From NCBI RefSeq assembly GCF_003610915.1, contig NZ_NSDJ01000001.1, positions 2,418,001 through 2,482,000 on the forward strand: 64,000 nt of DNA, read 5' to 3'. The notes below the pieces were generated by a model that was given only the letters and a program-made list of their open reading frames with translations, did not search any database and was not told the origin of the DNA. The position numbers and the translations under genes are program-made. Origin of the DNA: Rahnella variigena. GTDB taxonomy: Bacteria > Pseudomonadota > Gammaproteobacteria > Enterobacterales > Enterobacteriaceae. Within the stretch, counting starts at the first letter, position 1. Every line of letters begins with the position of its first letter. Shown here one piece after another: positions 15,935 to 24,550 of the stretch.

Positions 15935-16960
15935 TTAGTTCGTTTTATCAATTTTAAGGAAAGTATTCCCAATCTCATCTGAGTAATCTTTTATTATCTC
16001 TGAAATTACCACGTGGTCTATAGTTGGTTTTAAAGATAATAGCGCCACAGTAATTTGCATCAAACTAATAGCAGTCGCATGAGCTGGATCAGTCATTCCT
16101 GAATTACTTTGACCAACTAGTAAGATATCTTCTTCAGTTTCACATAGACCAAGCCTATTTCTCATTGCTTTAGATCCAGTGTGTACATTCTGACTCGCCC
16201 ACTTATAATAAGGGCGCATGTGTTCTAACTGAACATCTTTCTCAATAGCTCCAAACCCTACTTTAGTATGGTTTGGAAAAATAAATGATGCCCATCCATA
16301 ATTATCCGCATATTTTTTACCATATTTTATTATTAATTGATCAAATTGAACCTTACACTCAGCTAATTCTTCTTCAGTTGGACCTTTTTCTTGTAACCGG
16401 TGCTCGTACTTTTTGTGTTCAATCATGCCATTGTATGAGTCAACAACTTCATGGTGGTAAAAGCGCTCAGCACACTCTTTTCCATGCTTTGCTATAAACA
16501 TGGCTGTAGCTGCTACTTCATGGAGTGCTCGCCATCTAGCATGCGCAGCATCTGCAAATCCATTTTTTAGGAGACACAATATTTCATTGGCGATATGACA
16601 AGCTCTGGCATGATGTCGAACGACTAAATCAAAAACTAAATCATCTTCAGATACAGCTTGTGGCCTATAAGTGCTATTGAATTCTTCTCCGGACTCAGTA
16701 CATATCACTATGAGTGTTTCGAGCAAATCGAAAGCTTCTGCCCATCTTGAGATATTTCTCGCAACAAAATCTTCTGAAAGAGAACGATGTTCTCTAAGCA
16801 TTGTGTTAGTCGAATCAATAAAAGATTTTTTTACGCTAGCTGCCATTTTTGGAATTAAGTTATTAATTATTTTTTCGACGTCAATATTGTCAGCTAGTTC
16901 AGGCTTCTCATTGGCAAGGCTATCTATGTGCTCAAGTAAAATTTTATTAAAAGTATCCAT
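15935..16960 (-). CDS. DUF5677-like cargo protein
   Basis: This 341-residue soluble protein is mostly helical. The block of residues 100-175 (VVRHHARACHIANEILCLLKNGFADAAHARWRALHEVAATAMFI) resembles the conserved part of DUF5677 proteins, where His/Arg residues recur in helices. No known catalytic motif is evident. It is much AT-richer than S and V on either side, has its own RBS (TAAGAG), and is followed by a terminator that insulates V. This is cargo inserted between S and V of the late region. A role in phage exclusion is plausible from position only; the function is unknown. Confidence 0.6.
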   Translation of the reverse strand: MDTFNKILLEHIDSLANEKPELADNIDVEKIINNLIPKMAASVKKSFIDSTNTMLREHRSLSEDFVARNISRWAEAFDLLETLIVICTESGEEFNSTYRPQAVSEDDLVFDLVVRHHARACHIANEILCLLKNGFADAAHARWRALHEVAATAMFIAKHGKECAERFYHHEVVDSYNGMIEHKKYEHRLQEKGPTEEELAECKVQFDQLIIKYGKKYADNYGWASFIFPNHTKVGFGAIEKDVQLEHMRPYYKWASQNVHTGSKAMRNRLGLCETEEDILLVGQSNSGMTDPAHATAISLMQITVALLSLKPTIDHVVISEIIKDYSDEIGNTFLKIDKTN

Positions 16961-17053
16961 GTTATCTCTTAATTAGTTTTTAAGTTTATGTTGCACTATC
17001 TTTAAAAAGATAAACAGTATGTCAGTCTAAGTCTAGCTATTTTGTGCATGGTG

Positions 17054-17506
17054 TTATCTAAAACTAATACATAATAGCAATTCTTCTTCCACAATTTTCA
17101 TATCTTCCGCATCTAGTCCTAACAACGGGCGCGCCGGATACTGCATTTCTTTAGCACGGACAGACGGACGATCCCGCAGCCCGTACTGATGCACCTTCGC
17201 CATGCGCTGAACCTGGCCGGTGAATTCCACCACGGCGTCGTCAGCGGTGCCTTTGGCTTTCATATATTTAGCAGTGCGCAATCGGGCAAACATCTCCCGC
17301 TTAATACGGCCTTTCTTTGCCCGCAACGGCTGCGGACGTCGCGGTGTGAATGGCTGTCCTTCTGGCGTGATCTGCTGCTTAATGCGCTGCTGCTGATGTT
17401 TACGCAGACGCTTCGCAATGGCCGCCGCCATCGCCTTCCGACTTTGCGGTGAGAGCGCGGCAATCAGCCCCGCCAGCCGGGTATCAAATGCTGACAACTC
17501 ACTCAT
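17054..17506 (-). CDS. S: Phage virion morphogenesis protein S (tail completion)
   Basis: This 150-residue protein is homologous to P2 gpS, used in tail completion. The core REMFARLRTAKYMK...HQYGLRDRPS...YPARPLLGL is typical. The last 10 residues (LLLCISFR) do not look native and come from AT-rich sequence, so the cargo insertion next to it probably replaced the end of the gene. It overlaps R by 8 nt. Confidence 0.92.
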   Translation of the reverse strand: MSELSAFDTRLAGLIAALSPQSRKAMAAAIAKRLRKHQQQRIKQQITPEGQPFTPRRPQPLRAKKGRIKREMFARLRTAKYMKAKGTADDAVVEFTGQVQRMAKVHQYGLRDRPSVRAKEMQYPARPLLGLDAEDMKIVEEELLLCISFR

Positions 17507-17966
17507 GCCACTGGCTCACTAACTCGCCGTGCAGATACAGTTCACGCGGCCTTTCCACCGGCTCCGGCAGGGGTGGTTCCGGATAGTGTTCAACGTGCAG
17601 ACCGGCATCAATCTGTTTGACGATCACGCGCTCGGTAAGCTGCAAATATACGGCAATATCGTAGCTGCCATCATTGAGCATATCGGCTTTGAATTTATAG
17701 CCCGTCTGCTGTTTATCGGGTGTCGCCATGATGTCCGGCTGATGCTCACGCAGCCAGGCCAGAATCGGCACCATGATCAGATCGCTGTCCTGTGCAAAGT
17801 CGGTGACCAGCAACTCCACCTGATACTGATATTCAAACGACAGCGAACTGGCTAACGTGGAAACGATGCGACCATTATCCACAAACATCCGCAATGTGTC
17901 GGGGCTGGTTTGCAGCACCGGCACGGCGTCAGTTAACGCTTTTCGCAACTGTGCGGGTTTTAACAC
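17499..17966 (-). CDS. R: Tail completion protein R
   Basis: This 155-residue protein has the same length as P2 gpR, which completes the tail. It begins MLKPAQLRKALTDAVP, as in P2 relatives. Its start lies within the end of lysC (38-nt overlap), the usual packing of the P2 lysis/tail-completion region. Confidence 0.92.
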   Translation of the reverse strand: MLKPAQLRKALTDAVPVLQTSPDTLRMFVDNGRIVSTLASSLSFEYQYQVELLVTDFAQDSDLIMVPILAWLREHQPDIMATPDKQQTGYKFKADMLNDGSYDIAVYLQLTERVIVKQIDAGLHVEHYPEPPLPEPVERPRELYLHGELVSQWHE

Positions 17967-18219
17967 GGTGTTCCTCCTGGCATTGTTTGACCGCTTCCAC
18001 CTGGAGGCCGCAGGCTGTCAGCGCGGCCTCCAGGTTTCTGACATCACTGCTTAAATCGCCGTTAGTGACGGGTGAGCTTGCCGGTATCGGGCAGCTCGTC
18101 ACCGCCGGACAGCCAACGTAAATAATCTGCGGCGCTGGCAAAGGCGGGACGGGCGTGCATCCGGCCAATGCCGTCAGGCAGGCGAGCGCTATACCAATCA
18201 CGCATTTCCTGATTTTCAT
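17929..18219 (-). CDS. lysC: Outer-membrane spanin LysC (Rz1-like lipoprotein)
   Basis: This 96-residue lipoprotein has a signal peptide ending in the lipobox LTALAGC and a following Pro-rich stretch (TPVPPLPAPQ). It starts at ATG 18219 after AAGG. It is embedded in another frame of lysB, the classic Rz/Rz1 overlap. It would sit in the outer membrane and pair with LysB to fuse the membranes at the last step of lysis. Confidence 0.88.
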   Translation of the reverse strand: MKIRKCVIGIALACLTALAGCTPVPPLPAPQIIYVGCPAVTSCPIPASSPVTNGDLSSDVRNLEAALTACGLQVEAVKQCQEEHRVKTRTVAKSVN

Positions 18220-18487
18220 TGAGTAACCTTTGAATTGTGTATTCCCGATCCCGCGCCCGCTGACCGGCCTGCGTGAGCTGCGCACGCAGGCTTTGTTCCT
18301 GGCGTTCCCGCGTCACGGCGTTTTCATTCAGGCGGTGAATAGCGTTGTCGCGGCTTTCAATACCGGCGGACAGCGTGCCGATAATACGCTGCGCCTGGTC
18401 TGACTTATCAGTCAGGCCGCCGATACGCCAGGTTTGCAGCCCCGCCAGTGCGCAGGCACTCAGCAGTAAAACAATCATCAACCGCAT
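18062..18487 (-). CDS. lysB: Inner-membrane spanin LysB (Rz-like)
   Basis: This 141-residue protein, the same length as P2 LysB, has an N-terminal membrane anchor (MRLMIVLLLSACALAG) and a long periplasmic coiled coil (residues 25-100). It overlaps the K stop and contains most of lysC in another frame. It is the inner-membrane partner of the spanin complex. Confidence 0.88.
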   Translation of the reverse strand: MRLMIVLLLSACALAGLQTWRIGGLTDKSDQAQRIIGTLSAGIESRDNAIHRLNENAVTRERQEQSLRAQLTQAGQRARDREYTIQRLLNENQEMRDWYSARLPDGIGRMHARPAFASAADYLRWLSGGDELPDTGKLTRH

Positions 18488-18996
18488 CAGACACCCCGCA
18501 GGCAGTAGGCCAGCTCATTCGCGCGGCGGCGTTCCAGGCCGGTGACGCGCACGCCGTTCACAAACACCCAGCGCGGCAGCTGTTCGCAGGCTTTTCGCCA
18601 TTCCCCCTTGTTGATGAAAAACGCCAGGGTGGATTTACACGCCGCCGTCACGCCGACGTTAAACGCAAAGGACACCACGGCGTCATACACCGGCTGCGGC
18701 ATGGCAACCGGCATACAGCGCGCAATGCCTTTCTCCACCCGCATCACATCTTCCACCAGATTCACGGCGGCCTGACGTTCGCTGATTTGGGTCTGCGGCT
18801 TCACACCTGCGGTGTGCCCGATGCCGTTTGTCCAGACGCCCGCGCTGCACTGATAGGCGGACAGGCGGCAGCCTTCGGCATCGGCAATCAGTGCCAGACC
18901 GGCGGCGGAGGTTTTCAACGTCGGCGTTTGCGGCAGCAGCGCGGCAATCGCAAGTACTGCGGCGACGGCGCAGCGTCTAACGATTGATGGCTGCAT
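18487..18996 (-). CDS. Endolysin, GH24 lysozyme with signal-anchor
   Basis: This 169-residue muramidase has an N-terminal hydrophobic segment (AVAAVLAIAALLPQTP), suggesting a signal-arrest-release endolysin. The GH24 catalytic triad E-8x-C-5x-T is read in EGCRLSAYQCSAGVWTNGIGHT, with Cys in place of the more usual Asp, as in P22-like and P1-like SAR lysozymes. It occupies the place of P2 gene K but is a different fold, an example of lysis-module exchange. No lysA-type antiholin lies between it and lysB. Confidence 0.9.
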   Translation of the reverse strand: MQPSIVRRCAVAAVLAIAALLPQTPTLKTSAAGLALIADAEGCRLSAYQCSAGVWTNGIGHTAGVKPQTQISERQAAVNLVEDVMRVEKGIARCMPVAMPQPVYDAVVSFAFNVGVTAACKSTLAFFINKGEWRKACEQLPRWVFVNGVRVTGLERRRANELAYCLRGV

Positions 18997-19192
18997 TTAT
19001 GTCTCCTCTGACGCCCATAGCTTTCAGCAGGCGGTAAGTTTTGCGCCGGTAGTACCAGTTCACCAGGAAGGTCGCGACGCCGACGGCGGCACCGACTAAA
19101 AAGGCAATATCCTGCGGCGACATTGCGCCGAGCCACGCAAGAAAGGCCGCGACGCAATAACAAATAAACGAGGTGATGCGCTCCATGGTCAT
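18977..19192 (-). CDS. Class II holin (HP1-holin family)
   Basis: This 71-residue membrane protein has two hydrophobic segments (ITSFICYCVAAFLAWLGA and IAFLVGAAVGVATFLVNWYY) and a basic tail (RRKTYRLLK). It would form the inner-membrane lesion that triggers lysis. The ATG at 19192 overlaps the X stop as TGATG. A second ATG two codons later is also possible. It overlaps the endolysin start by 20 nt. Confidence 0.85.
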   Translation of the reverse strand: MTMERITSFICYCVAAFLAWLGAMSPQDIAFLVGAAVGVATFLVNWYYRRKTYRLLKAMGVRGDINAAINR

Positions 19193-19395
19193 CAGTCCCA
19201 AAGTGAGACGGTTTCGCTGACTGCGGCCTGAGTAATATCCGGCAGCTCCACCGCGTAGCCATGGGGCAAAATTGCCCCGCGAGCGGCTAAGCCAACGTTA
19301 GCCGCGTAAACCTGTTCCATCACCGATTCGGTGCGCCCGTAGTAACGCCAGCAGAGCGAATCCACGGTGTCGCCCTGTTCGGCATAGACTTTCAT
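19192..19395 (-). CDS. X: Phage tail protein X
   Basis: This 67-residue protein has the same length as P2 gpX, with a LysM-like fold (GDTVDSLCWRYYGRTESVMEQVYAANVGL). It is thought to be a tail or baseplate component. It overlaps L by 1 nt and the holin by 3 nt. Confidence 0.93.
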   Translation of the reverse strand: MKVYAEQGDTVDSLCWRYYGRTESVMEQVYAANVGLAARGAILPHGYAVELPDITQAAVSETVSLWD

Positions 19396-19865
19396 CAGAG
19401 CAGCCCGATCACACAGTGCGACACGCCAGCGACATCGCTGATCGCATTGCGGCCATCACGCCACAGTTCATCAACCGTACTTTCGACAATCTCCGCCTTT
19501 TTACTGCCAGCATCGGTGGTATCACTGTTCGGATATCGTTCCGCAAGAATGGCTGCCGTAATGGATGAAACCGCCCGCAGGTAGGCACAGACTTTGATAC
19601 TTTCGTCATCAATCTGGTCAGCCGGGACATCAGCGAGAGTTTTGTATCCCTGTGCCAGCTGTGCGACGCGGTAGTTGTAAAGCTCAGCGTTCACTTCGGT
19701 CAGCGCGTACTTAATCACGGCGCGCAGCCGTTTGGCGGTCACTGTTCCTTCCAGGCGCAGCGTGTCGCGTAACTCCACCGGATTGATATCCGGCCAGAAG
19801 TGCGTGTTTTTAATCGCGGGTTCCGTCGTGGCGTCCGGCTTTGGTGCAGGTACAACAAGGGACAT
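19395..19865 (-). CDS. L: Head completion/stabilisation protein L
   Basis: This 156-residue protein is homologous to P2 gpL, the connector protein that completes filled heads. DGRNAISDVAGVSHCVIGLL at the C terminus is characteristic. It lies between M and X. Confidence 0.93.
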   Translation of the reverse strand: MSLVVPAPKPDATTEPAIKNTHFWPDINPVELRDTLRLEGTVTAKRLRAVIKYALTEVNAELYNYRVAQLAQGYKTLADVPADQIDDESIKVCAYLRAVSSITAAILAERYPNSDTTDAGSKKAEIVESTVDELWRDGRNAISDVAGVSHCVIGLL

Positions 19866-19960
19866 AGTGACCTCTGAATAGGGGACGGTGGACGCCAGCG
19901 TTGAACGAGGTCACAGACCTGTCGCGGCTGGCGTGCCGTCCGGCGCGGGGCGCGTTCTGT

Positions 19961-20617
19961 TTAGCTGCTGGCAGCCTTTTTGATGGCTGATTCCAACCGC
20001 TCAATATCCTTTTTGACGCCGCAGTTGCTGTTTAGCTGGAAGGCGCGTTTCAGGTGTTGCAGGGCGAGCGGCAGTTTCTCCGCATCGCGATACAGGTAGC
20101 CGGTGATTTTGTGCAGCTTGGCGCGTACCTGATCCGGCATGTCCTGGCTTTCCGTCAGTTCCATCGTGGTCATCAGTACATCGAGACTGACCGGCTCACC
20201 GGCAGCATGAGCGCGGGTGCTCATGTCGGCGATTTCCTCCGCCAGCGCATAACCGGCAGGGCGTTTGCCGAACGGCATCGCCAGCTTGTAATGCAGCGCA
20301 TAACGGGCGATTTCCAGCGCACCGGCATAATCACCGGCATCAATACGCCAGATCATGATGGTCATCAGGATGGCGTCCTGAGCGCCTTTACCCTCAGCGA
20401 GAACGCCCGCCACCCACGGCGCATATTCGGGCAGCATCTTGCGTTTGAGTTCTGCCTTTTTCTCAGCGGAATAGGCCTTCTTCAGGGCTTTCTGGTCAGC
20501 ATTAAGCTGTTGCAGCAGCAGTTCATAGCCGGTGGCATGACGCAGCAGGCCGGTATCCTGCTGCGCGGCTTCGATCGCTGACTGCCGCAACAAGTGGCGT
20601 CGGGCAGGGCTGGTCAT
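19961..20617 (-). CDS. M: Terminase small subunit / endonuclease M
   Basis: This 218-residue protein is homologous to P2 gpM, the small terminase subunit for cos cleavage (P2 about 247). It starts MTSPARRHLLRQSAIEAA, a typical family start, and ends with Lys-rich helices. It follows the capsid gene by 3 nt, consistent with P2 order O-N-M-L. Confidence 0.93.
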   Translation of the reverse strand: MTSPARRHLLRQSAIEAAQQDTGLLRHATGYELLLQQLNADQKALKKAYSAEKKAELKRKMLPEYAPWVAGVLAEGKGAQDAILMTIMIWRIDAGDYAGALEIARYALHYKLAMPFGKRPAGYALAEEIADMSTRAHAAGEPVSLDVLMTTMELTESQDMPDQVRAKLHKITGYLYRDAEKLPLALQHLKRAFQLNSNCGVKKDIERLESAIKKAASS

Positions 20618-20620
20618 AAC

Positions 20621-21760
20621 TTACTCCTGAGCTGCCGGTGCGGTGGTACCGGATGCAGTTTTGATAGCATCAACGATCGCCGAGGTGAATTTACTGAGTT
20701 CGGCCTTTTCAGCAGCGTCGTCTTCTCCGGCGGTCACTTCGATGTTCTCGATCAGGCAGCCGCAGCCGTAATCTTCCACCACGTAATCCTCGTTAATGGA
20801 TTCGTAGTTTTCGATACGGTCACGCTTCGGCACTTCCTCAACGTGGCGGCGGTGCGTGCCGTCCTGCCAGTAAATGGACAGGTTATCCAGACGGGTAATC
20901 AGCATGGCGTTAGCAGGGAAGCCGGGCACGCGAACGGCGGGCAGATTGCCGATGCGTTTCTGGCTGACAATCAGGTCGGCGGCCATCGCCTCAGTGTTTG
21001 GCTGTTGTTTGTTGATCAGCGGGAAATACTTATCCGCGAGCAGCTTGCGGCCACAGATAACCACCAGTTCGGTGTCGTCCTGATAGATTGGGTCGATCAG
21101 TTCATTCACCGCATCAAAGACCAGCGCGTCGAGGTTTTTGTACTCACCTTCGCCACCGACTTTCACCGCCTCATTGGTCACGGTGCCGTCTTCGGCGACA
21201 ATCATGCCCATCACTTTGGTTGGGGCATTCAGGCGGTATTTTTGCAACCAGCCCACGCCGACATCCTGCAACAGCGGATTCTGAACCCGGTTAGACGTCG
21301 GTGCGCGTGAAACGCCATTAAAGCCGACCAGGATGCGATCCAGCGCCTGACGCTTGATAATGGCGTCACGCAAACGGGTCTGAAAATCGTTATAGCGCGC
21401 CCACAAATCCAGCTTGCTGTACATCCAGTGGAAGTCGTAGTTGGTTTTGGTGCAGTGATAGCCTTCCTGATCGAGCTTGGTGAAATCAGCGGTTTCACGC
21501 TCGTCACCCGCGTCAGTGTTGGTGGTACTGGCAATCGTGCCGGTGACGCCGACGCCAACTTTCGCGCCCATCATTTCGTCCACCGGAATGATGTTGATAC
21601 GGGTCAGAAACTCTGAGGATTCCTGTAATCGGGTCATCAGCGTCTGCGTGACGGACGGCTCGACGTTAAATTTCTTGTCCAGCGTACCGACGTCAACGTT
21701 GTTGAGTTTGGCGAGCTGAGACAGGAACGCATTAAATTTAAAGCGCGTTTCTTTTTTCAT
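20621..21760 (-). CDS. N: Major capsid protein N
   Basis: This 379-residue protein is homologous to P2 gpN (about 357). The N-terminal MKKETRFKFNAFLSQLAKLN is typical. It is processed by the O protease in P2. The C-terminal 25 residues (AIVDAIKTASGTTAPAAQE) are longer than in P2. Confidence 0.94.
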   Translation of the reverse strand: MKKETRFKFNAFLSQLAKLNNVDVGTLDKKFNVEPSVTQTLMTRLQESSEFLTRINIIPVDEMMGAKVGVGVTGTIASTTNTDAGDERETADFTKLDQEGYHCTKTNYDFHWMYSKLDLWARYNDFQTRLRDAIIKRQALDRILVGFNGVSRAPTSNRVQNPLLQDVGVGWLQKYRLNAPTKVMGMIVAEDGTVTNEAVKVGGEGEYKNLDALVFDAVNELIDPIYQDDTELVVICGRKLLADKYFPLINKQQPNTEAMAADLIVSQKRIGNLPAVRVPGFPANAMLITRLDNLSIYWQDGTHRRHVEEVPKRDRIENYESINEDYVVEDYGCGCLIENIEVTAGEDDAAEKAELSKFTSAIVDAIKTASGTTAPAAQE

Positions 21761-21795
21761 GACTTATTTCCTAAGGGTGAATTAAATGTGTCGGA

Positions 21796-22644
21796 TCAGC
21801 AGTCGGTCACTGTCTCGTCAGCGCCTGTGCCGCCGGTGGCGTGCGGGCGCTGGTTAAAGTTCTGCGCCGGTGTCTGCGCCAACTTGCCTTTCAATTCATT
21901 GAGGGCTTCATGTTCGGCAGCGGTGGATTTTTCCAGGATATCGACGCGGCTCAGCAGGTCGGTCAGGCTGGTTTCATGCTTATCCAGTTCAGTCTGAGCG
22001 TATTGAGCGACCTCGCTGACGGCTTCATGAACATCGGCCAGACAGGCATCGTCGGACGCCTGCTTACGTGAAAGTTTTTGTTTCACCAGGGCGAAAAGAG
22101 AAGGGGCTGTATCCGGTGCATCTTCAAACTCAATCAGTGCTTCGGTGGCGACGGTGAAGAGGCTGTCCGGATCGGTTTTGCGACCGGCGAGCGGGTTCTG
22201 TTTTGCGGTACGGCTGAACTCCAGCATTTCAGTGCCGAGGCTTGCGGGGTCGTCGGTGACGGCCAGACCGACCAGGTAGGATTTATTTGAGTTGGCGAAG
22301 TTGCGTTTGATCTCCATCGAGGTGTAAACCTTCTGCCCGTCGCCGACCATCTGCGTTAAATCCGCGGTCGGGCTGATCATTGCGTACAGCGCCCATTTGT
22401 CATGCAGCAGCGGTTCAGCCGCGTCATCAATCTGTTCGGCTTTAAGCTGGATCACGTCGCCATAGCGGCGGAAATCGCTGGTCGGCAATACGCCTTTGAT
22501 GTGCTCCAGATTGACGCGGGCGCCATAGGCTTTCGCGCTGTATGTCTCCGCCATTTGCTTGATGTCGTTAGCATCAATTTCGCGGCCGTCGCAGGTGTCG
22601 CCTTCGACCCCGATGCGGAACCATTTCGATACTTTCTTTGCCAT
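21796..22644 (-). CDS. O: Capsid scaffolding protein / protease O
   Basis: This 282-residue protein (P2 gpO about 284) is the internal scaffold and maturation serine protease. It has an N-terminal protease half (SKWFRIGVEGDTCDGREID...YGARVNLEHIKG) and a C-terminal coiled-coil scaffold. His49 in NLEHIKG and Ser in YLVGLAVTDDPASLGTEML match catalytic regions known in P2. It is first in the O-N-M-L-X-lysis-R-S operon. Confidence 0.93.
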   Translation of the reverse strand: MAKKVSKWFRIGVEGDTCDGREIDANDIKQMAETYSAKAYGARVNLEHIKGVLPTSDFRRYGDVIQLKAEQIDDAAEPLLHDKWALYAMISPTADLTQMVGDGQKVYTSMEIKRNFANSNKSYLVGLAVTDDPASLGTEMLEFSRTAKQNPLAGRKTDPDSLFTVATEALIEFEDAPDTAPSLFALVKQKLSRKQASDDACLADVHEAVSEVAQYAQTELDKHETSLTDLLSRVDILEKSTAAEHEALNELKGKLAQTPAQNFNQRPHATGGTGADETVTDC

Positions 22645-22717
22645 GTGACTGACTCCGGTAATGAGTGTTGAGAACGGGAGTTAGTTTCCAGACAGTCACC
22701 GCAGGCTGCCAGCCGAT

Positions 22718-22746
22718 GCGGGTTGTTGCCCGATGGCACAACGTGG
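22718..22746. promoter_or_regulatory. Shared Ogr activator site for late promoters PO and PP
   Basis: The sequence contains GGTTGTTGCCCGATGGCACA followed by ACGTGG; the minus strand reads CCACGTTGTGCCA... as at the other two sites. The centre is a near-palindrome (GTTGTTGCC / GGCACAAC). It lies between divergent O and P. Orientation fits leftward PO; the dyad could let it serve rightward PP too, since no separate site was found. Confidence 0.7.
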
Positions 22747-22786
22747 GCAGCGCGAAAAACGGTTGTCTGGCCGGTAACGTGGCGGC

Positions 22787-24550
22787 ATGAATATTTCAAA
22801 CTCCACCATCATCAGCGACCCGCGCCGACAGGCGGCACTGCTTTACTGGCAGGGTTTTTCTGTGCGGCAAATCGGGGAGATGCTGAGCCAAAAAACGCCG
22901 ACCGTGCAGAGCTGGAAAACTCGCGATCAGTGGGAAGCGATCGCGCCCATTTCCCGCGTGGAAACCAGCATGGAAGCGCGGCTTATTCAGCTCGTCATGA
23001 AAGATGTGAAGGAGGGGAAAGATTACAAAGAGATCGACCTGTTAGGCCGACAGATTGAACGCCTGGCAAGGGTAAACCGTTACAACCACACCGGCAGCGA
23101 GGCTGATTTAAATCCGAACGTCGCGAACCGCAACAAGGGCGAACGCAAGGCACCCGAAAAGAATGTTTTCAGCGATGAGGCCATCGAAAAGCTCGGCGAT
23201 ATCTTCATTGAAACGTCGTTCGAGTATCAGCGCGGCTGGCATCAGGCAGGGCTTCAGCACCGTATCCGCAACATCCTCAAGTCCCGCCAGATTGGTGCAA
23301 CCTTCTACTTTGCCCGGGAAGCGTTGATTGATGCGCTGACCACCGGCCGTAATCAGATTTTCCTGTCAGCCAGTAAGGCGCAGGCGCACGTCTTTAAGAA
23401 CTACATCATCGACTTTGCGAGACAGGTGGATGTCGATTTAAAAGGCGACCCGATTGTGTTGCCGAACGGCGCACGGCTGATTTTCCTTGGGACTAACGTC
23501 CGTACTGCGCAGAGCTATACCGGCAATCTTTACCTGGATGAATACTTCTGGATCCCTAAGTTTCAGGAGCTGCGCAAAGTGGCTTCCGGCATGTCACTAC
23601 ATAAGAAATGGCGAAGCACCTATTTTTCCACGCCGTCGAGCCTTGCACACAGCGCCTATCCGTTCTGGTCGGGTGAACTGTTCAACAAAGGCCGTCGCAA
23701 TAAAGCCGACAGGATTGACCTGGATCTGACGCATGCGCACCTGTCAAAGGGCGTTCTGTGCGATGACGGCCAGTGGCGGCAGATTGTGACGGTAGAAGAC
23801 GCACTTTCAGGAGGCTGTAACCTGTTCGACCTGGAACAGCTGCAACTGGAATACAGCCCAGCCGAATATGAAAACCTGCTGATGTGTGAGTTCGTGGATG
23901 ATCAGGCGTCTGTGTTCCCGTTCGCCGAGTTGCAGGGCTGCATGGTGGACAGCCTGGACGAGTGGGAAGACTTCGACCCGTATCTTAAGCGGCCATTTGC
24001 CTATCGTCCCGTCTGGATTGGTTACGACCCGTCGCACACCGGCGACAGCGCAGGCTGCGCGGTAATTGCTCCGCCGGTAGTGTCTGGCGGCAAGTTCCGC
24101 GTGCTCGAGCGTCACCAATGGAAGGGTATGGACTTTGCCGCGCAGGCCAAAAGTATCGAAGAACTCACCAATCGTTATGCAGTGGAGTACATCGGTATCG
24201 ATGCGACTGGCATCGGGCAGGGTGTATTCCAGCTTGTTCAGCAGTTCTTTCCGGCGGCGCGTGAGATCCGTTACAGCCCCGAGGTGAAAACCGCACTGGT
24301 ACTCAAAGCAAAAGACACCATCAGCTCCGGCCGCCTGGAATATGACACCGGCCATACCGACATCACAGCCTCGTTTATGGCGATCCGCAAAACGATGACC
24401 GCCAGCGGCAACCGTTCAACCTACGAAGCCAGCCGCAGTGAAGAGGCCAGCCACGCCGACGTTGCGTGGGCAATCATGCACGCCCTGTTAAACGAACCGC
24501 TGACCGCCGCCAACGGCGGACAAAGCCCGAACATTCTGGAGTTCTACTAA
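22787..24550 (+). CDS. P: Terminase large subunit (ATPase) P
   Basis: This 587-residue packaging motor (P2 gpP about 590) has an N-terminal helix-turn-helix (RRQAALLYWQGFSVRQIGEML), then an ATPase domain (SRQIGATFYFAREALIDAL; Walker B around YTGNLYLDEYFWI). It ends in a nuclease domain with conserved acidic residues (WIGYDPSHTGDSAGC, YIGIDATGIGQG). It is followed directly by Q. Confidence 0.95.
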   Translation: MNISNSTIISDPRRQAALLYWQGFSVRQIGEMLSQKTPTVQSWKTRDQWEAIAPISRVETSMEARLIQLVMKDVKEGKDYKEIDLLGRQIERLARVNRYNHTGSEADLNPNVANRNKGERKAPEKNVFSDEAIEKLGDIFIETSFEYQRGWHQAGLQHRIRNILKSRQIGATFYFAREALIDALTTGRNQIFLSASKAQAHVFKNYIIDFARQVDVDLKGDPIVLPNGARLIFLGTNVRTAQSYTGNLYLDEYFWIPKFQELRKVASGMSLHKKWRSTYFSTPSSLAHSAYPFWSGELFNKGRRNKADRIDLDLTHAHLSKGVLCDDGQWRQIVTVEDALSGGCNLFDLEQLQLEYSPAEYENLLMCEFVDDQASVFPFAELQGCMVDSLDEWEDFDPYLKRPFAYRPVWIGYDPSHTGDSAGCAVIAPPVVSGGKFRVLERHQWKGMDFAAQAKSIEELTNRYAVEYIGIDATGIGQGVFQLVQQFFPAAREIRYSPEVKTALVLKAKDTISSGRLEYDTGHTDITASFMAIRKTMTASGNRSTYEASRSEEASHADVAWAIMHALLNEPLTAANGGQSPNILEFY

